Below, piece by piece: positions 17,368-33,267 of a DNA stretch of 64,000 nt (positions are counted from its first letter, which is position 1; every line of letters begins with the position of its first letter). The stretch comes from Phocaeicola dorei. Lineage in GTDB: Bacteria > Bacteroidota > Bacteroidia > Bacteroidales > Bacteroidaceae. The notes below the pieces were generated by a model that did no database searches, had not been told where the DNA came from, and saw nothing but the letters and a program-made list of their open reading frames with translations. The stretch covers positions 4,247,501-4,311,500 of the forward strand of contig NZ_CP046176.1 in NCBI RefSeq assembly GCF_013009555.1. The letters are read 5' to 3'. The position numbers and the translations under genes are program-made.

Positions 17368-19185
17368 ATGAAAAAACATAAATTACTCTCTATATCAGCC
17401 GTAATCATGATGTTGTCTGTCTACGGCTGTAGCCTGGATGAATTTAATCCCTCCGGCATCTCTACAGAACAAGAATGGTCTACCCCGGCAGGCTATGAAA
17501 AGAAAGTGAACGACTGTTACTTTGACCTGGTCCGCATAGTTTATGGTCAGGCAGAAGACACCTATCTAATGGTTGCAGAAGGTGGAACAGACATTTGGCA
17601 AGATACGAATCCCGATGGTACCAACGGTAACTGGAGCAAACTACTCCGTTATGAAGATTACGGTGCTTCCAACGGTATGTTGAATGAAGGATATGCGGGT
17701 TTCTATGGTATATTGAGTGCATGTAATGCAGCTGTCCATTATGCCGACAAAGTGGAAGGTCTAAGCGAAACAAGAATCAACGAGTTGGTCAGCGAAGCAA
17801 GGTTTATCCGTGCCCATGCCTTATATAATATTGTAGAGCAATGGGGAGGTAAATACCTGCCATTGGAGCCTATGAACAGTCCTATTTCCGTTCTTCCTTG
17901 CAGTTCGGTTAATGATTTTTATAAAGTAATTCTGGAAGATCTGGAATTCGCCATGAAAAATCTTCCTATCACACAGGAAGTAAAAGGGCACGTGACACGT
18001 GCAGCCGCTTATCATTTATATGCCAAAGCCTGCCTCACCTTCTCGACCTACACAGATGGTTTAGGCAATACTACTGCCTTGACGGAAAGCGAAAGTAAAG
18101 CCTATCTGGAAAAAGCGAAGACAGCGGCAGATTATCTGATTCAAAATGCAGGCTCACTGGGGGTCAAGCTCTATGATAACGTAGAAGCTGTATTTGATGA
18201 GAACAATAACAAAAATAATGAAGAAGCACTGTTTATTGTCTGCCACTCTACCATTACGGCTTATAATCCTCGTGGAAACTATTTCAACCGTGTATGGAAA
18301 CACTCCGAAGCATACAATAACAATACCTCAGGTATCTATCTTTCGGGCATGACACCCAGTTACGCCACAAATATCAACGGATACGAAGTTCCCAAACTGG
18401 CTAAAGGTAACTGCTATATGGAACCAAGCAAGTATATGCTTGATCTATATGGAGAGAAAGACGGTCGCTATAAAGCTTTCTTCAAAGACACTTATTATGT
18501 GAATAACGCTACGAACAGTACCAAGAACGGATATACATGGAACGAAGCCGATGCACAAAGATACGGTCTATCCACCAGCAGGGTCGGTAATTCTGCCTAT
18601 GATATCACTTTAGGAGATACGGCTGTCTATTTATCTCGTAAGACCTATACACAAGCCGAAAGAGACGCTTGCCGCTATGCCATTTTCAACTTGGAAGACA
18701 ACTATGCCAATACAAAAAGTCCTCTGAAGTTTTTCCCAAGTCTGAAGAAAGCAGATTGTCCTAGCCTATATGCCGGTTCAAATGCCTCCAAACCTTATTC
18801 CTCAGCAGACTGTATTGTTTATCGTTTAGGAGAAACCTACTTGCTATCAGCCGAAATTGACTGGAGATTAGGCAACAACCAAAGTGCTGCCGAAAGACTG
18901 AACATACTTCGGAACCGTGCCTGTAAAGGACATGACCATAGTATGGATATCACAGCTTCGGAAGTTACCCAAGATTTCTTGTTGGATGAATATGCGCGTG
19001 AAATGATAGGTGAATGGAACCGTTGGATGACCTTGAAAAGATTCCGTGCTTTCGAGAGCCGTATCACAAAAGCTAACCCGCAAATCACAAAATTCGATAA
19101 GAACATTCACTATTTACGCCCCATTCCCACAGCCGAATTATTGCTGATTGATAATGCTAATGAATATCAGAATCCGGGATATTAA
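17368..19185 (+). CDS. SusD-like substrate-binding lipoprotein
   Basis: This 605-residue protein has a lipoprotein signal with the lipobox SVYGC. SusD/RagB features follow: TPR-like helices with ARFIRAHALYNIVEQWGG and the C-terminal ERLNILRNRACKG, EYAREMIGEWNRWMTLKRF and YLRPIPTAELLLI. It should cap the SusC barrel at the cell surface and bind the glycan. It is translated from the same transcript as the upstream SusC and is followed by a terminator. Confidence 0.92.
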   Translation: MKKHKLLSISAVIMMLSVYGCSLDEFNPSGISTEQEWSTPAGYEKKVNDCYFDLVRIVYGQAEDTYLMVAEGGTDIWQDTNPDGTNGNWSKLLRYEDYGASNGMLNEGYAGFYGILSACNAAVHYADKVEGLSETRINELVSEARFIRAHALYNIVEQWGGKYLPLEPMNSPISVLPCSSVNDFYKVILEDLEFAMKNLPITQEVKGHVTRAAAYHLYAKACLTFSTYTDGLGNTTALTESESKAYLEKAKTAADYLIQNAGSLGVKLYDNVEAVFDENNNKNNEEALFIVCHSTITAYNPRGNYFNRVWKHSEAYNNNTSGIYLSGMTPSYATNINGYEVPKLAKGNCYMEPSKYMLDLYGEKDGRYKAFFKDTYYVNNATNSTKNGYTWNEADAQRYGLSTSRVGNSAYDITLGDTAVYLSRKTYTQAERDACRYAIFNLEDNYANTKSPLKFFPSLKKADCPSLYAGSNASKPYSSADCIVYRLGETYLLSAEIDWRLGNNQSAAERLNILRNRACKGHDHSMDITASEVTQDFLLDEYAREMIGEWNRWMTLKRFRAFESRITKANPQITKFDKNIHYLRPIPTAELLLIDNANEYQNPGY

Positions 19186-19209
19186 CCGGTAATGGCAAAT
19201 ATCATTAAT

Positions 19210-19254
19210 AAAAAGACAGCTTGGATAAAATTCACTATCCAAGCTGCTTTTTTA
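19210..19254 (+). terminator. Terminator after the first SusC/SusD pair
   Basis: CAGCTTGGATA (19217-19227) pairs perfectly with TATCCAAGCTG (19236-19246) around an 8-base loop. A-rich sequence precedes it and a run of T follows. Confidence 0.9.
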
Positions 19255-19368
19255 AGAGGGATACTTCACTTACTGAACCATCCCCCTTCTGACCTTAAAT
19301 TATTCACAAAAGGACTACCGCAAATAAGCAAACAATAATTATCAGCTTTCTTTTTGAACGAACCTATA

Positions 19369-24724
<5,356 letters not shown>

Positions 24725-24755
24725 AAACGGTTCTTCCAAAATTATACAAACAAGA

Positions 24756-26291
24756 TTACTTGCTATAGTTCGGATTCTGCTCCCAATCAGGATTCAACAG
24801 AAATTCACTATGAGGAATAGGAAACAACTGGTGCTTGGTATCTACATAATTCTCAACAAATGGTTTATTGTGAGCTTTCAGCGTTTCTTCTACAATACCC
24901 CAGCGAACCAAGTCATACCAGCGTGAACCTTCCAATGCCAACTCGCAAGGACGTTCTTTGTCTTGCAGATGTTTCAAGACTTCGGCTTTACCCATGGTAA
25001 GCGGCAATGCCGGTACATTGACACGTGCACGAACCTTATTTATTATGTTAATGGCCTCTGTTGTTTCACCCTTGTCATTTAGACATTCTGCATAAAGCAG
25101 CAATACATCGGCATAACGGATAACGGAAACATTAAAGAAACTATAGTCCCAATAATCACTCATACCCTCGGTATAAGTAACATATTTGTGCCAGAAGATT
25201 TCTCCTTCTTTGTGGTAATCCTTAAAGGATTTTCCATTCTCATAATAAAAGGGACGACACTCGGGATCGTCAAAAATAAGCGTATGAAGTGCACGGTCGC
25301 TAGACTTACCGTCTATAGTCTTATCAGCCAATAACGTCTGACACATCCAGTCCGTAGGATAAGCTTCTTCATATGCATCCAGTCCAGCCATAGGTCCCAA
25401 ATGAACAGTAAACAAGTTATATTCATACTGTCCGCCTGAACGGTCTCCGGTAAACTGGATCTCAAAAAGAGACTCTTTATTGTTCTTGTGCATACCGTCA
25501 AAATTATCAGCCCAATTCTCCATCAAGCCAAAAAGACTTCCTTCTTTATCAATGATCTTCTTGAATTCAACTTCGGCTTTACTCAATTCTTTGCGGAACA
25601 TATAGAACTTACCCAAAAGAGCCGCTGCCGTATAACGCGTGACACGTCCTTTTTCACTTTCCTCATAACTTTCGGGAAGGTCGCTCTGTACTTCTTTCAG
25701 TTCGGTCTCAATCAGACTTACCAATTCTCCCGGATTGGCCTGTGGCGGATAGAACTCTTCATCCGTACCTACCAATGCCTCCTTATAAATAGGAACTCTC
25801 TCACCAAAGTTCACATACAAACGATAATAAAAGTAAGCACGCAAAAAACGAGCTTCGGCTATGGACTGCTTCTTCAAGGCATTGAGTGATTCCGAGTCAC
25901 CAGGTACAGTGGGAATGTTGGTCAAACATTGATTGGCATAGTTAATACCTTTATACAAATTAGTCCACTCCGTCTTGACTACGGAGTTAGTGGGTTCCAC
26001 ATTGAATGATGAAATATTCATCCAACTCGTCACATCATCCCTGTGGGTAATCTCATCACTTCTGTATCCGTCTATTACTATGTAGCGTTCAAACGGTATC
26101 GCCCAAGATGCATTCGGCTGCAAAGCTCCGTATACACTAGTCAATCCTTTCATAATATCCCCTTCACTCTTCCAGAAAATACTAGGTGATAAAGCATTGG
26201 GATTAGAGTCTTCATCCAAGAAATCAGTGCAAGAGGAAAAAGACATTCCGCTCAGAAGAGCTGCATATAATAATATGTTTTTGAATTTCAT
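24756..26291 (-). CDS. SusD-like lipoprotein of the sigma-controlled locus
   Basis: This 511-residue protein has a lipoprotein signal with lipobox FSSC. Its SusD/RagB pattern includes EARFLRAYFYYRLYVNFGE, then SVIRYADVLLLYAECLND, INKVRARVNVPALP, LALEGSRWYDLVRWG and a closing HQLFPIPHSEFLLNP. It follows SusC by 20 bases and precedes the GH63-like gene by about 30. It should bind the glycan at the cell surface in complex with the upstream SusC. Confidence 0.92.
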   Translation of the reverse strand: MKFKNILLYAALLSGMSFSSCTDFLDEDSNPNALSPSIFWKSEGDIMKGLTSVYGALQPNASWAIPFERYIVIDGYRSDEITHRDDVTSWMNISSFNVEPTNSVVKTEWTNLYKGINYANQCLTNIPTVPGDSESLNALKKQSIAEARFLRAYFYYRLYVNFGERVPIYKEALVGTDEEFYPPQANPGELVSLIETELKEVQSDLPESYEESEKGRVTRYTAAALLGKFYMFRKELSKAEVEFKKIIDKEGSLFGLMENWADNFDGMHKNNKESLFEIQFTGDRSGGQYEYNLFTVHLGPMAGLDAYEEAYPTDWMCQTLLADKTIDGKSSDRALHTLIFDDPECRPFYYENGKSFKDYHKEGEIFWHKYVTYTEGMSDYWDYSFFNVSVIRYADVLLLYAECLNDKGETTEAINIINKVRARVNVPALPLTMGKAEVLKHLQDKERPCELALEGSRWYDLVRWGIVEETLKAHNKPFVENYVDTKHQLFPIPHSEFLLNPDWEQNPNYSK

Positions 26292-26311
26292 AATCTTCGT
26301 ATTAAATTTAA

Positions 26312-29300
26312 TTAGAAACCGAATTTAAGACCCATCATAAAGTCACGACTCAAAGGAATGGCTGCATAGTCATATCCCATCTGTCCGACTGAAGAACCGG
26401 TTGAAGGATCATAGCCTTTGTAGTTGGTAATAGTGAACAAACGGGTAGCGCCTACATAAATACGCAAGTTACTCAAGCCCATTTTCTTACAATATTTAAC
26501 CGGCAGATTATAACCTATCTGCAAATTATTCAGACGCAGATAGTCACCATTCTCTACAAAACGAGTAGAAGTACGAGAGTTCTTATTAGGATCACCAGAC
26601 ACGGCACGTGGAATATCAGTATCAGGATTTTCAGGTGTCCAAGCATTCAAGGCATTCTTACCATAGTTGAACACATGGTCCATACGCTCCAACTGATATT
26701 TAGTATAGTTATAACGCTTAGCACCAAAGTCACCGTAGAAATTGGCTACCAAGTCAAAGTCTTTATAAGCCAAGTTAATGTTGAATCCCAATGACACCTT
26801 CGGTGTACCACTACCCACTTTCACGCGGTCGTTTGTATCAAGCATACCATCTCCATTCTGATCTATGAAACGGATATCACCCGGTTTAGCCACAGGTTGC
26901 AGAGGCTGCCAGTTGCCGTTTTGGTCCTTATAGCCATGAGCTGTGTTCCATTCGTCCACTTCCGCTTGATTTTGGAAAATTCCGGCAGTTTGATATACCC
27001 AGAATTCACCTATTTCACCACCTACATAAGTACGCAGAGCACCGTACTCATAGAGATAATCAGGATTGGCCATAGATTTCAACACACTCTTATAGTGAGA
27101 TAAATTCAAATCCAAATCGTACTTCAAACCTCCGGCTTTGCCATGATAAATAGCTTGCATTTCAAAACCGGTTGTGCGCAACTTACCATCGTTCACCAAG
27201 ATAGAAGAATTATAACCGGTAGCCAAACTGATGTTACGGCTAGACAGCATATCACTGGTATTCTTAATATAAGCCTCCGCAGAAAGCTCCAGTTTATTGT
27301 TCCATAAACTAATGTCTACACCGATATTCTTATACACCGTCGTTTCCCACTTGATATCGCTGGATGGAAAAGCAGTGATGGCATATCCCATAGAAGTTTC
27401 ACGACCATCAAAAGGATAGTTCAATGCATGATTATTATAGCTCAAAGTAGGAATATATCGATAAAGACCTATGTTCTGATTACCTAAAGCACCGTAACTT
27501 AAACGAAATTTGAACATGGAAACAGTTTCTTTCAAATTTTCCCAAAATGGTTCATTAGCAATGTTCCAACCCAATGATACAGAAGGGAAGAAACCCCACT
27601 TGTTGCCTTTCGCAAAGCGTGAAGAGCCATCATAACGGAAAGAAGCCATAATCATATAGCGCATCATATAGTTGTAGTTCACACGGCCAAAGAGAGAGCG
27701 GAGAGCACTGCGAGTCTTAGTACCACCTACAGAATAGTTACTTTTAGCATGTCCCATCAAGCTCATACTATTATTCTCAAAATCAGAACCGGAAGCACTA
27801 AGATCTTCATACTTATTTTCTTCCTGAGAAAGTCCCAATAAAAGAGAAAGATTGTGTTTTTCAGCAATGGTCTTGTCATAATTAGCTGTCAATTCCAACA
27901 AATCGTTGGTAGTCTGCGAACGTGATTCAGACAAACTAGCCATCGTATTCCGTTTGGCCGCTCCAATCTCGTAGGTAGGTTTGAAAAGACGAGATTTGCC
28001 AAAGTACATATTGCGGCTAGCATTGAATTTCACGATAAGCCCTTTAATCGGCTCGTACTGCAAATAACCGGAAGCTGCGATATAATCGTTAGAGCTTGTA
28101 TTATCAATCAATTTATTGAAAGCAACCTGATTACCGGCGTCAGACATGCCCATACCAGAGATGGCACCACCATAACCGCCATCATTGTTCTCATCATAAA
28201 GGAACGCTAACGGCTCCATATTCGTCACCTGATAAATGGAGGAGAAACCCGAATTGGATTCCAAATCGGCCGACCAACGACTATAACTTACCGATTCACC
28301 CATTTTAAACTTACCACGGGTAACATCAGAGTTCAAACGGAAACCGAACTTTTCATCTCCGGTAGCAATAGTCACACCGTCCGTCTTACTATAGAAAGCA
28401 GAAAGAGACACATTGGAATTAGCACTACCTGCCGTGTAACCGATGTTATATTTTTGTGTAAAACCACGTTGGTAATACTCTTTCTGCCAATCAGTATCAG
28501 CAAACTGGCTCGGGTCTCTCTCGTACTCGCTGATATATTTAGGCCAGCGGCTCTCGTCCGTACCTGCATTTATTAATGCCATCTTACGTACTTTAATAAA
28601 CTCAGCTGAATTACAAACTTCCAGACGCTTCGGCACGGCACTCAATCCCCAATAACCGGAAAAAGTAATCTTCGGAGCTGAATTCATCGTACCACGATGT
28701 GTTTCAATCAAAATAACACCAGCTGCCGAACGTGAGCCATAGATAGCGGCAGTAGCAGCATCTTTCAATACGGAAATCGATTTAATATCTTCAGGATTAA
28801 GATAAGACATATTACCCGGGACACCATCGATAATCACCAGTGGACCGTTACTTTCGCTGTTCTCGCCATCATCATCTTTCCAAGAAGTCACACCGCGCAC
28901 CTGCAAAGTGGCAGAAGAACCAGCAGCACCGCTGCCAAAGTTTACCGACAAACCTGGAGCCATACCTTGCAATGCCATCTCTGCATTTGCAGTAGGAATC
29001 TTAGACAATTTATCACCCGATACTGATGTTACCGAACCTGAAACATCAGACTTTTTCTGTGTACCATAACCAATTACAACCACCTCATCCAAAGTCTTGG
29101 TATCTTCTATTAATACGATTTTTATAGTAGACTGATTACCTATTTTCACGGTCTTTGTGGTATAACCTACATAAGAAACAATCAATTCAGTTCCCTTGCC
29201 GATAGATAAAGTAAAACGACCATCCAAATCAGTAATCGTACCGTTTGTAGTACCTTTTTCCAATACACTGGCACCAATGATAGGTTCACCCTGCTCATCG

Positions 29301-29728
29301 GCTACAATACCATTTATAGATTTCTGTTGTTTCACAGCTTCTACTTCGGAAGCCGCCTGCTTATATAATACAATATGACGATTTTCTATTTTATAATCGA
29401 TACCTGATTTCGAAAACAACTGATCTAAAATCTGGTTTATCGTTTTATTTTCTACTTTAATGGATACTTTTCTATTGACATTGATTTGATTCAGATTATA
29501 GGTAAAATAGAATTCCCCTTTTTTCTCAATAGCATTAATCACATCATGCACCGTAGTATTTTCCATATCCAAAGACATCTTCACATTCTGTGAATAAGCG
29601 ACACCTGCCCAACACGGGATAGTTCCCAATAATAGAAAAAGAACAAAGAATTTCATAATTAACAATGTTTTTCGTAGCCATAGTGATTTTTGCTCACCCA
29701 ATGGTGTGCATTTCATAATATTATCCAT
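26312..29728 (-). CDS. SusC-like TonB-dependent transporter with STN signalling domain
   Basis: The frame is open to 29815, but ATG 29728 gives a more natural N-terminus (MDNIMKCTPLG), followed by a long signal peptide (LIMKFFVLFLLLGTIPCWAG); the protein then has 1138 residues. After the signal comes a secretin/TonB short N-terminal domain (KMSLDMENTTVHDVINAIEK), which contacts a FecR anti-sigma factor. The regulatory-like domain (NGIVADEQGEPIIGASVLEKG), plug and barrel follow. This is the hallmark of a transporter that also reports substrate binding, which agrees with the ECF sigma and FecR genes just upstream. Confidence 0.92.
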   Translation of the reverse strand: MDNIMKCTPLGEQKSLWLRKTLLIMKFFVLFLLLGTIPCWAGVAYSQNVKMSLDMENTTVHDVINAIEKKGEFYFTYNLNQINVNRKVSIKVENKTINQILDQLFSKSGIDYKIENRHIVLYKQAASEVEAVKQQKSINGIVADEQGEPIIGASVLEKGTTNGTITDLDGRFTLSIGKGTELIVSYVGYTTKTVKIGNQSTIKIVLIEDTKTLDEVVVIGYGTQKKSDVSGSVTSVSGDKLSKIPTANAEMALQGMAPGLSVNFGSGAAGSSATLQVRGVTSWKDDDGENSESNGPLVIIDGVPGNMSYLNPEDIKSISVLKDAATAAIYGSRSAAGVILIETHRGTMNSAPKITFSGYWGLSAVPKRLEVCNSAEFIKVRKMALINAGTDESRWPKYISEYERDPSQFADTDWQKEYYQRGFTQKYNIGYTAGSANSNVSLSAFYSKTDGVTIATGDEKFGFRLNSDVTRGKFKMGESVSYSRWSADLESNSGFSSIYQVTNMEPLAFLYDENNDGGYGGAISGMGMSDAGNQVAFNKLIDNTSSNDYIAASGYLQYEPIKGLIVKFNASRNMYFGKSRLFKPTYEIGAAKRNTMASLSESRSQTTNDLLELTANYDKTIAEKHNLSLLLGLSQEENKYEDLSASGSDFENNSMSLMGHAKSNYSVGGTKTRSALRSLFGRVNYNYMMRYMIMASFRYDGSSRFAKGNKWGFFPSVSLGWNIANEPFWENLKETVSMFKFRLSYGALGNQNIGLYRYIPTLSYNNHALNYPFDGRETSMGYAITAFPSSDIKWETTVYKNIGVDISLWNNKLELSAEAYIKNTSDMLSSRNISLATGYNSSILVNDGKLRTTGFEMQAIYHGKAGGLKYDLDLNLSHYKSVLKSMANPDYLYEYGALRTYVGGEIGEFWVYQTAGIFQNQAEVDEWNTAHGYKDQNGNWQPLQPVAKPGDIRFIDQNGDGMLDTNDRVKVGSGTPKVSLGFNINLAYKDFDLVANFYGDFGAKRYNYTKYQLERMDHVFNYGKNALNAWTPENPDTDIPRAVSGDPNKNSRTSTRFVENGDYLRLNNLQIGYNLPVKYCKKMGLSNLRIYVGATRLFTITNYKGYDPSTGSSVGQMGYDYAAIPLSRDFMMGLKFGF

Positions 29729-29873
29729 ACATTTGTAATTGATTAGTTTGTAATAAATTATAAGGTTACTCATTAATCCGGGTCGAAAGATGGTGGTGCG
29801 TCTTCGACCCTTCATTTTTTTGCAAGGGTTTTACTTCATAGGCATCCGTTGTTTTTCAAAGTTTCACATACTG

Positions 29874-30860
29874 TTATTTTTTATATAGGTATACCGTTTT
29901 CTTTTCAATTCTATAATCCACCCGTCTGGTTTCTTTCAGCAATTCCATCGCCTGGGCTATGGTCAAGTCTTTCCTAAAATGGCAAGTGAAATATTCTTCA
30001 ACCAGCGAACTATCCATAATCCTGATTTTCACATCATACCGACGTTCTATAACCTTTGCCATTTCTTTCAAGGTCTTGTTGTCGAATCTCAGGTCACCAG
30101 TAGTCCAACTATCCACATTTGTCTGCGCCGAACTCCTTATTAACACCAAGCCGTCACTAACGGTGTAATATACCTGGTCATTGGGCGACATCCTTTCCTT
30201 ACTTCTGTCATCTAAGGTTGACACTTCTACCGAACCTTCTTTCAAAGTAATCCAACTCGGTTCATCCAAGTAGGCTTTTGCATTAAATTTTGTACCCAAC
30301 ACCCTGATATTCAACATCGGCAATTTCACCGTAAACGGACATTTTGGATTATGTGCCACCTCAAAATAGCCCTCTCCTTCCAATGTGACCGTTCTATATT
30401 TTTCCGAAAACTTAGCCGGATAAGAAAAACGGCTCTCAGCGTTCAGCCAAACTGTTGTCCCATCACTCAGCAATAAAGAAACCCGTTGGCCTTTCGGAAC
30501 CACTACCGTATTGTATGCTTCCGGTTCCTCTTTCGTGATATAAAACAAGTTTGTTGCAAAAAGACAAACAGTAACCAACACAGCCGCATACTTCCACCAT
30601 TCCCCGATGGTGAATCTCTGTACCGGTTTCTCTCTTTTCTCTGCCTGCTTACTCAAGCCAAGCTGTCCGCTCAGTTGCCGATAAGCTTCATCCATACGTC
30701 CTTTATCCGAAAAACGCATTTCAGTTTTCAGACCCCAGATTTGCTCCAGCTCAAATAAACGCTGACGGCTATCTTTCTCCTTCAACCACTCTAAAACCTC
30801 TTTTTCTTCGGTTGCAGTACAATGCTTATTAATATATCGAATTAAAATATCGTCCTTCAT
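29874..30860 (-). CDS. FecR-family anti-sigma factor
   Basis: This 328-residue protein has a short cytoplasmic N-terminal domain, one membrane helix at about residues 92-108 (YAAVLVTVCLFATNLFYI) and the periplasmic FecR domain (VPKGQRVSLLLSDGTTVWLNAES, VTLEGEGYFEVAHN, VLGTKFNAKAY). A DUF4974-like end follows (TIAQAMELLKET). It should hold the sigma factor encoded upstream at the membrane until the STN-bearing SusC binds its substrate. It lies between those two genes on the same strand. Confidence 0.92.
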   Translation of the reverse strand: MKDDILIRYINKHCTATEEKEVLEWLKEKDSRQRLFELEQIWGLKTEMRFSDKGRMDEAYRQLSGQLGLSKQAEKREKPVQRFTIGEWWKYAAVLVTVCLFATNLFYITKEEPEAYNTVVVPKGQRVSLLLSDGTTVWLNAESRFSYPAKFSEKYRTVTLEGEGYFEVAHNPKCPFTVKLPMLNIRVLGTKFNAKAYLDEPSWITLKEGSVEVSTLDDRSKERMSPNDQVYYTVSDGLVLIRSSAQTNVDSWTTGDLRFDNKTLKEMAKVIERRYDVKIRIMDSSLVEEYFTCHFRKDLTIAQAMELLKETRRVDYRIEKKTVYLYKK

Positions 30861-30990
30861 TTACTTTCTTTATTGTCTTTCATTATTAAGACAATTAACC
30901 AAGAAAGAACTACGGGGTTAAAAAGAAGAAAAAATGCTTTTTTTTGCATTTTATTTTTTACAGACTCCAGAAAAAGCCTGCATGAAAGTA

Positions 30991-31572
30991 TTAACGAAGC
31001 AAAAACAACAGGCAGAACAATACCTCCTTCAAATCCTCTCTCAAGAATTTTGTGGCTTTCTGTACATGTTCTTCCACCGTACGGGATGAAATATGCATAG
31101 CCTCCGCTATCTCTTTATAAGTCATCTCTTTAAAATAAGACAATTCGAAAGCCTGACGACATTTAGGAGGTAATTTAGAGATGGAAGCTTCCAACAATTT
31201 CCGGATGTCACGCTCAACCACCTCATTCCACAATTCATTGGCATCCGATCCTGCCAGCTGAAAGGCCATGCGTTCTTCCGCCAAACGCACCTCCTCCTCA
31301 TGCCCCAGCACAACAGCTTGGTGCTTCAGATAATTCAGGCAATTATTCTGTGTACATTTATAGAGGAAAGAATGAATGGCATTAGGTGTCAAGGTAGACT
31401 TCTGTTCCCAATACATGACAAAAACACTTTGTACAATATCTTCAGCAATATGTTCAGGCACAAAACGGCAAGCTACAGACATCAGACGAGGATAGAAAAG
31501 ATTAAAAAGAAGACGAAACTCCGCCTCGTCTCCTTTTTGTACTTTATTTATATCTATAGAAATTGTTTGCAT
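30991..31572 (-). CDS. ECF-type RNA polymerase sigma factor
   Basis: This 193-residue protein has sigma region 2 (FNLFYPRLMSVACRFV, AEDIVQSVFVMYWEQ) and region 4 (LPPKCRQAFELSYFKEMTYKEIAEAMHISSRTVEEHV). The frame extends to a TTG at 31584, but ATG 31572 follows a good ribosome-binding site (GGAGGTGGAG) and is chosen. It has its own consensus promoter. It most likely activates the susC-susD-GH63-GH2 genes downstream, released through FecR. Confidence 0.93.
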   Translation of the reverse strand: MQTISIDINKVQKGDEAEFRLLFNLFYPRLMSVACRFVPEHIAEDIVQSVFVMYWEQKSTLTPNAIHSFLYKCTQNNCLNYLKHQAVVLGHEEEVRLAEERMAFQLAGSDANELWNEVVERDIRKLLEASISKLPPKCRQAFELSYFKEMTYKEIAEAMHISSRTVEEHVQKATKFLREDLKEVLFCLLFLLR

Positions 31573-31601
31573 CTCCACCTCCAATCCAAAGTTAACAGAT
31601 G

Positions 31602-31633
31602 CAAAGCTAATTTATTTTTCCAACTCCTGCAAA
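31602..31633 (-). promoter_or_regulatory. ECF sigma gene promoter (TTTG-N20-TAGCTTTG)
   Basis: Both elements match the Bacteroides housekeeping consensus, spaced by 20 bases. The -33 element (31633-31630) lies inside the last codons of the ABC-F gene. The predicted start is near 31595, giving a leader of about 23 bases that contains GGAGGTGG. Confidence 0.8.
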
Positions 31634-33246
31634 CTTTCCATTTTCTTTGTTTCCAGGAACTCATAGATACCACAGAGATGTTCTTTTACCTTTTTATTCC
31701 CAAATTCATACACTTTCGTCACTAATCCGTCCAAAAAGTCACGGTCATGAGACACAACAATCAATGTGCCGTCAAAGTCCACCAAAGCTTGTTTCAGGAT
31801 ATCTTTGGTTTTCATATCCAAGTGATTAGTAGGCTCATCTAAAATCAACAGATTCACCGGTTCCAACAATAGTTTGATCATGGCAAGACGAGTACGTTCT
31901 CCACCACTGAGCACTTTCACCTTCTTCATGGAAGCTTCGGGGCCGCCAAACATAAATGCACCCAACAAGTCTCGTATTTTATTACGGATCTCCCCTTTCG
32001 CCACATCATCTATCGTTTGAAAAACCGTGAGGTTCTCGTCCAATAAAGAGGCTTGATTCTGAGCAAAATAACCAATCTGCACATTGTGTCCCAGCGTTAA
32101 AGTCCCTTCATGCTCTATCTCACGCATGATACACTTTACCAAAGTAGACTTACCTTCACCATTCTTGCCCACAAAAGCCACTTTATCCCCTCTCTCGATG
32201 GTCAATGAGGCATCCTTGAAAACTACATGGTCACCATAGGTCTTTCCCACCCTGTCCATAATGACCGGGTAATTTCCACTTCGTGGAGAAGGCGGGAATT
32301 TCAACCGCAATGCTGAGGTATCTTCTTCGTCCACTTCAACCAATTCTAATTTCTCAAGCATCTTCACACGGCTCTGCACTTGCAAAGTTTTACTATAAGT
32401 TCCTTTGAACCGTTCTATGAAATCCTTGGTTTCCTGTATCATCTTCTGCTGTTCCTCATATTGCTTCATCTGTTGCTCGCGTCGTTCTTTACGCAATATC
32501 AGATATTGGGAATAGTTCACTTTATAATCATAGATGCGCCCCATCGTCACTTCAATGGTACGGGTTGTGATATTATCTACAAATTTACGGTCGTGGCTGA
32601 TGACAATTACCGCTTTGGCACTATTGACCAAGAAATCTTCCAACCACTGGATGGATTCAATATCAAGATGGTTAGTGGGCTCATCCAGCAATAATACATC
32701 TGGATTCTGGAGCAATAATTTAGCCAACTCAATACGCATACGCCAGCCACCACTGAAATCACTGGTAGGGCGATTGAAGTCCTCACGCATAAAACCAAGT
32801 CCCAGCAAAGCCTTTTCCACATCTTCTTCAAAATGGGTAAGATCAATGGAATAAAACTTCTCACTCATGGCAGAAACTTTCTCGATTAACTCCATATATG
32901 AATCACTTTCATAATCGGTACGCGTTTCAAGTTCCTTATTTATGGCTTCTATTTCTGCCTCCATAACATGAAGATGCGAGAATGCCTGAGAAGCTTCCTC
33001 GAATACAGTACGCCCATCCTCTGTCATCAGATGCTGGGGAAGATAAGCTATCACACAATCCTTAGGAGCCGACACCTTTCCACGACTAGGTTGCCGTACA
33101 CCAGCCAAAATCTTTAATAAGGTAGACTTACCCGCACCATTTTTCCCCATCAAGGCAATACGGTCTTTCTCATTTATCTGAAAAGATATGTCACTAAACA
33201 AGGTGGTACCGCCAAACTCAACGGTCAATCCATCTACTGAAATCAT
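31612..33246 (-). CDS. ABC-F family ATPase
   Basis: This soluble protein carries two ABC ATPase domains and no membrane segment. The first has Walker A GKNGAGKST and signature FSGGWRMR. The second has GKNGEGKST, signature LSGGERTRL and Walker B LLILDEPTNHLD. A charged linker (KERREQQMKQYEEQQKM) joins them, as in ABC-F factors that act on the ribosome. ATG 33246 (MISVDGLTVEFGG, 544 residues) is preferred over 33267 because ABC-F proteins usually start just before the first strand. Whether it has a housekeeping or antibiotic-protection role cannot be told by eye; nothing nearby suggests resistance. Confidence 0.9.
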   Translation of the reverse strand: MISVDGLTVEFGGTTLFSDISFQINEKDRIALMGKNGAGKSTLLKILAGVRQPSRGKVSAPKDCVIAYLPQHLMTEDGRTVFEEASQAFSHLHVMEAEIEAINKELETRTDYESDSYMELIEKVSAMSEKFYSIDLTHFEEDVEKALLGLGFMREDFNRPTSDFSGGWRMRIELAKLLLQNPDVLLLDEPTNHLDIESIQWLEDFLVNSAKAVIVISHDRKFVDNITTRTIEVTMGRIYDYKVNYSQYLILRKERREQQMKQYEEQQKMIQETKDFIERFKGTYSKTLQVQSRVKMLEKLELVEVDEEDTSALRLKFPPSPRSGNYPVIMDRVGKTYGDHVVFKDASLTIERGDKVAFVGKNGEGKSTLVKCIMREIEHEGTLTLGHNVQIGYFAQNQASLLDENLTVFQTIDDVAKGEIRNKIRDLLGAFMFGGPEASMKKVKVLSGGERTRLAMIKLLLEPVNLLILDEPTNHLDMKTKDILKQALVDFDGTLIVVSHDRDFLDGLVTKVYEFGNKKVKEHLCGIYEFLETKKMESLQELEK

Positions 33247-33267
33247 ATTTATTCTTTTAATCAGCAA

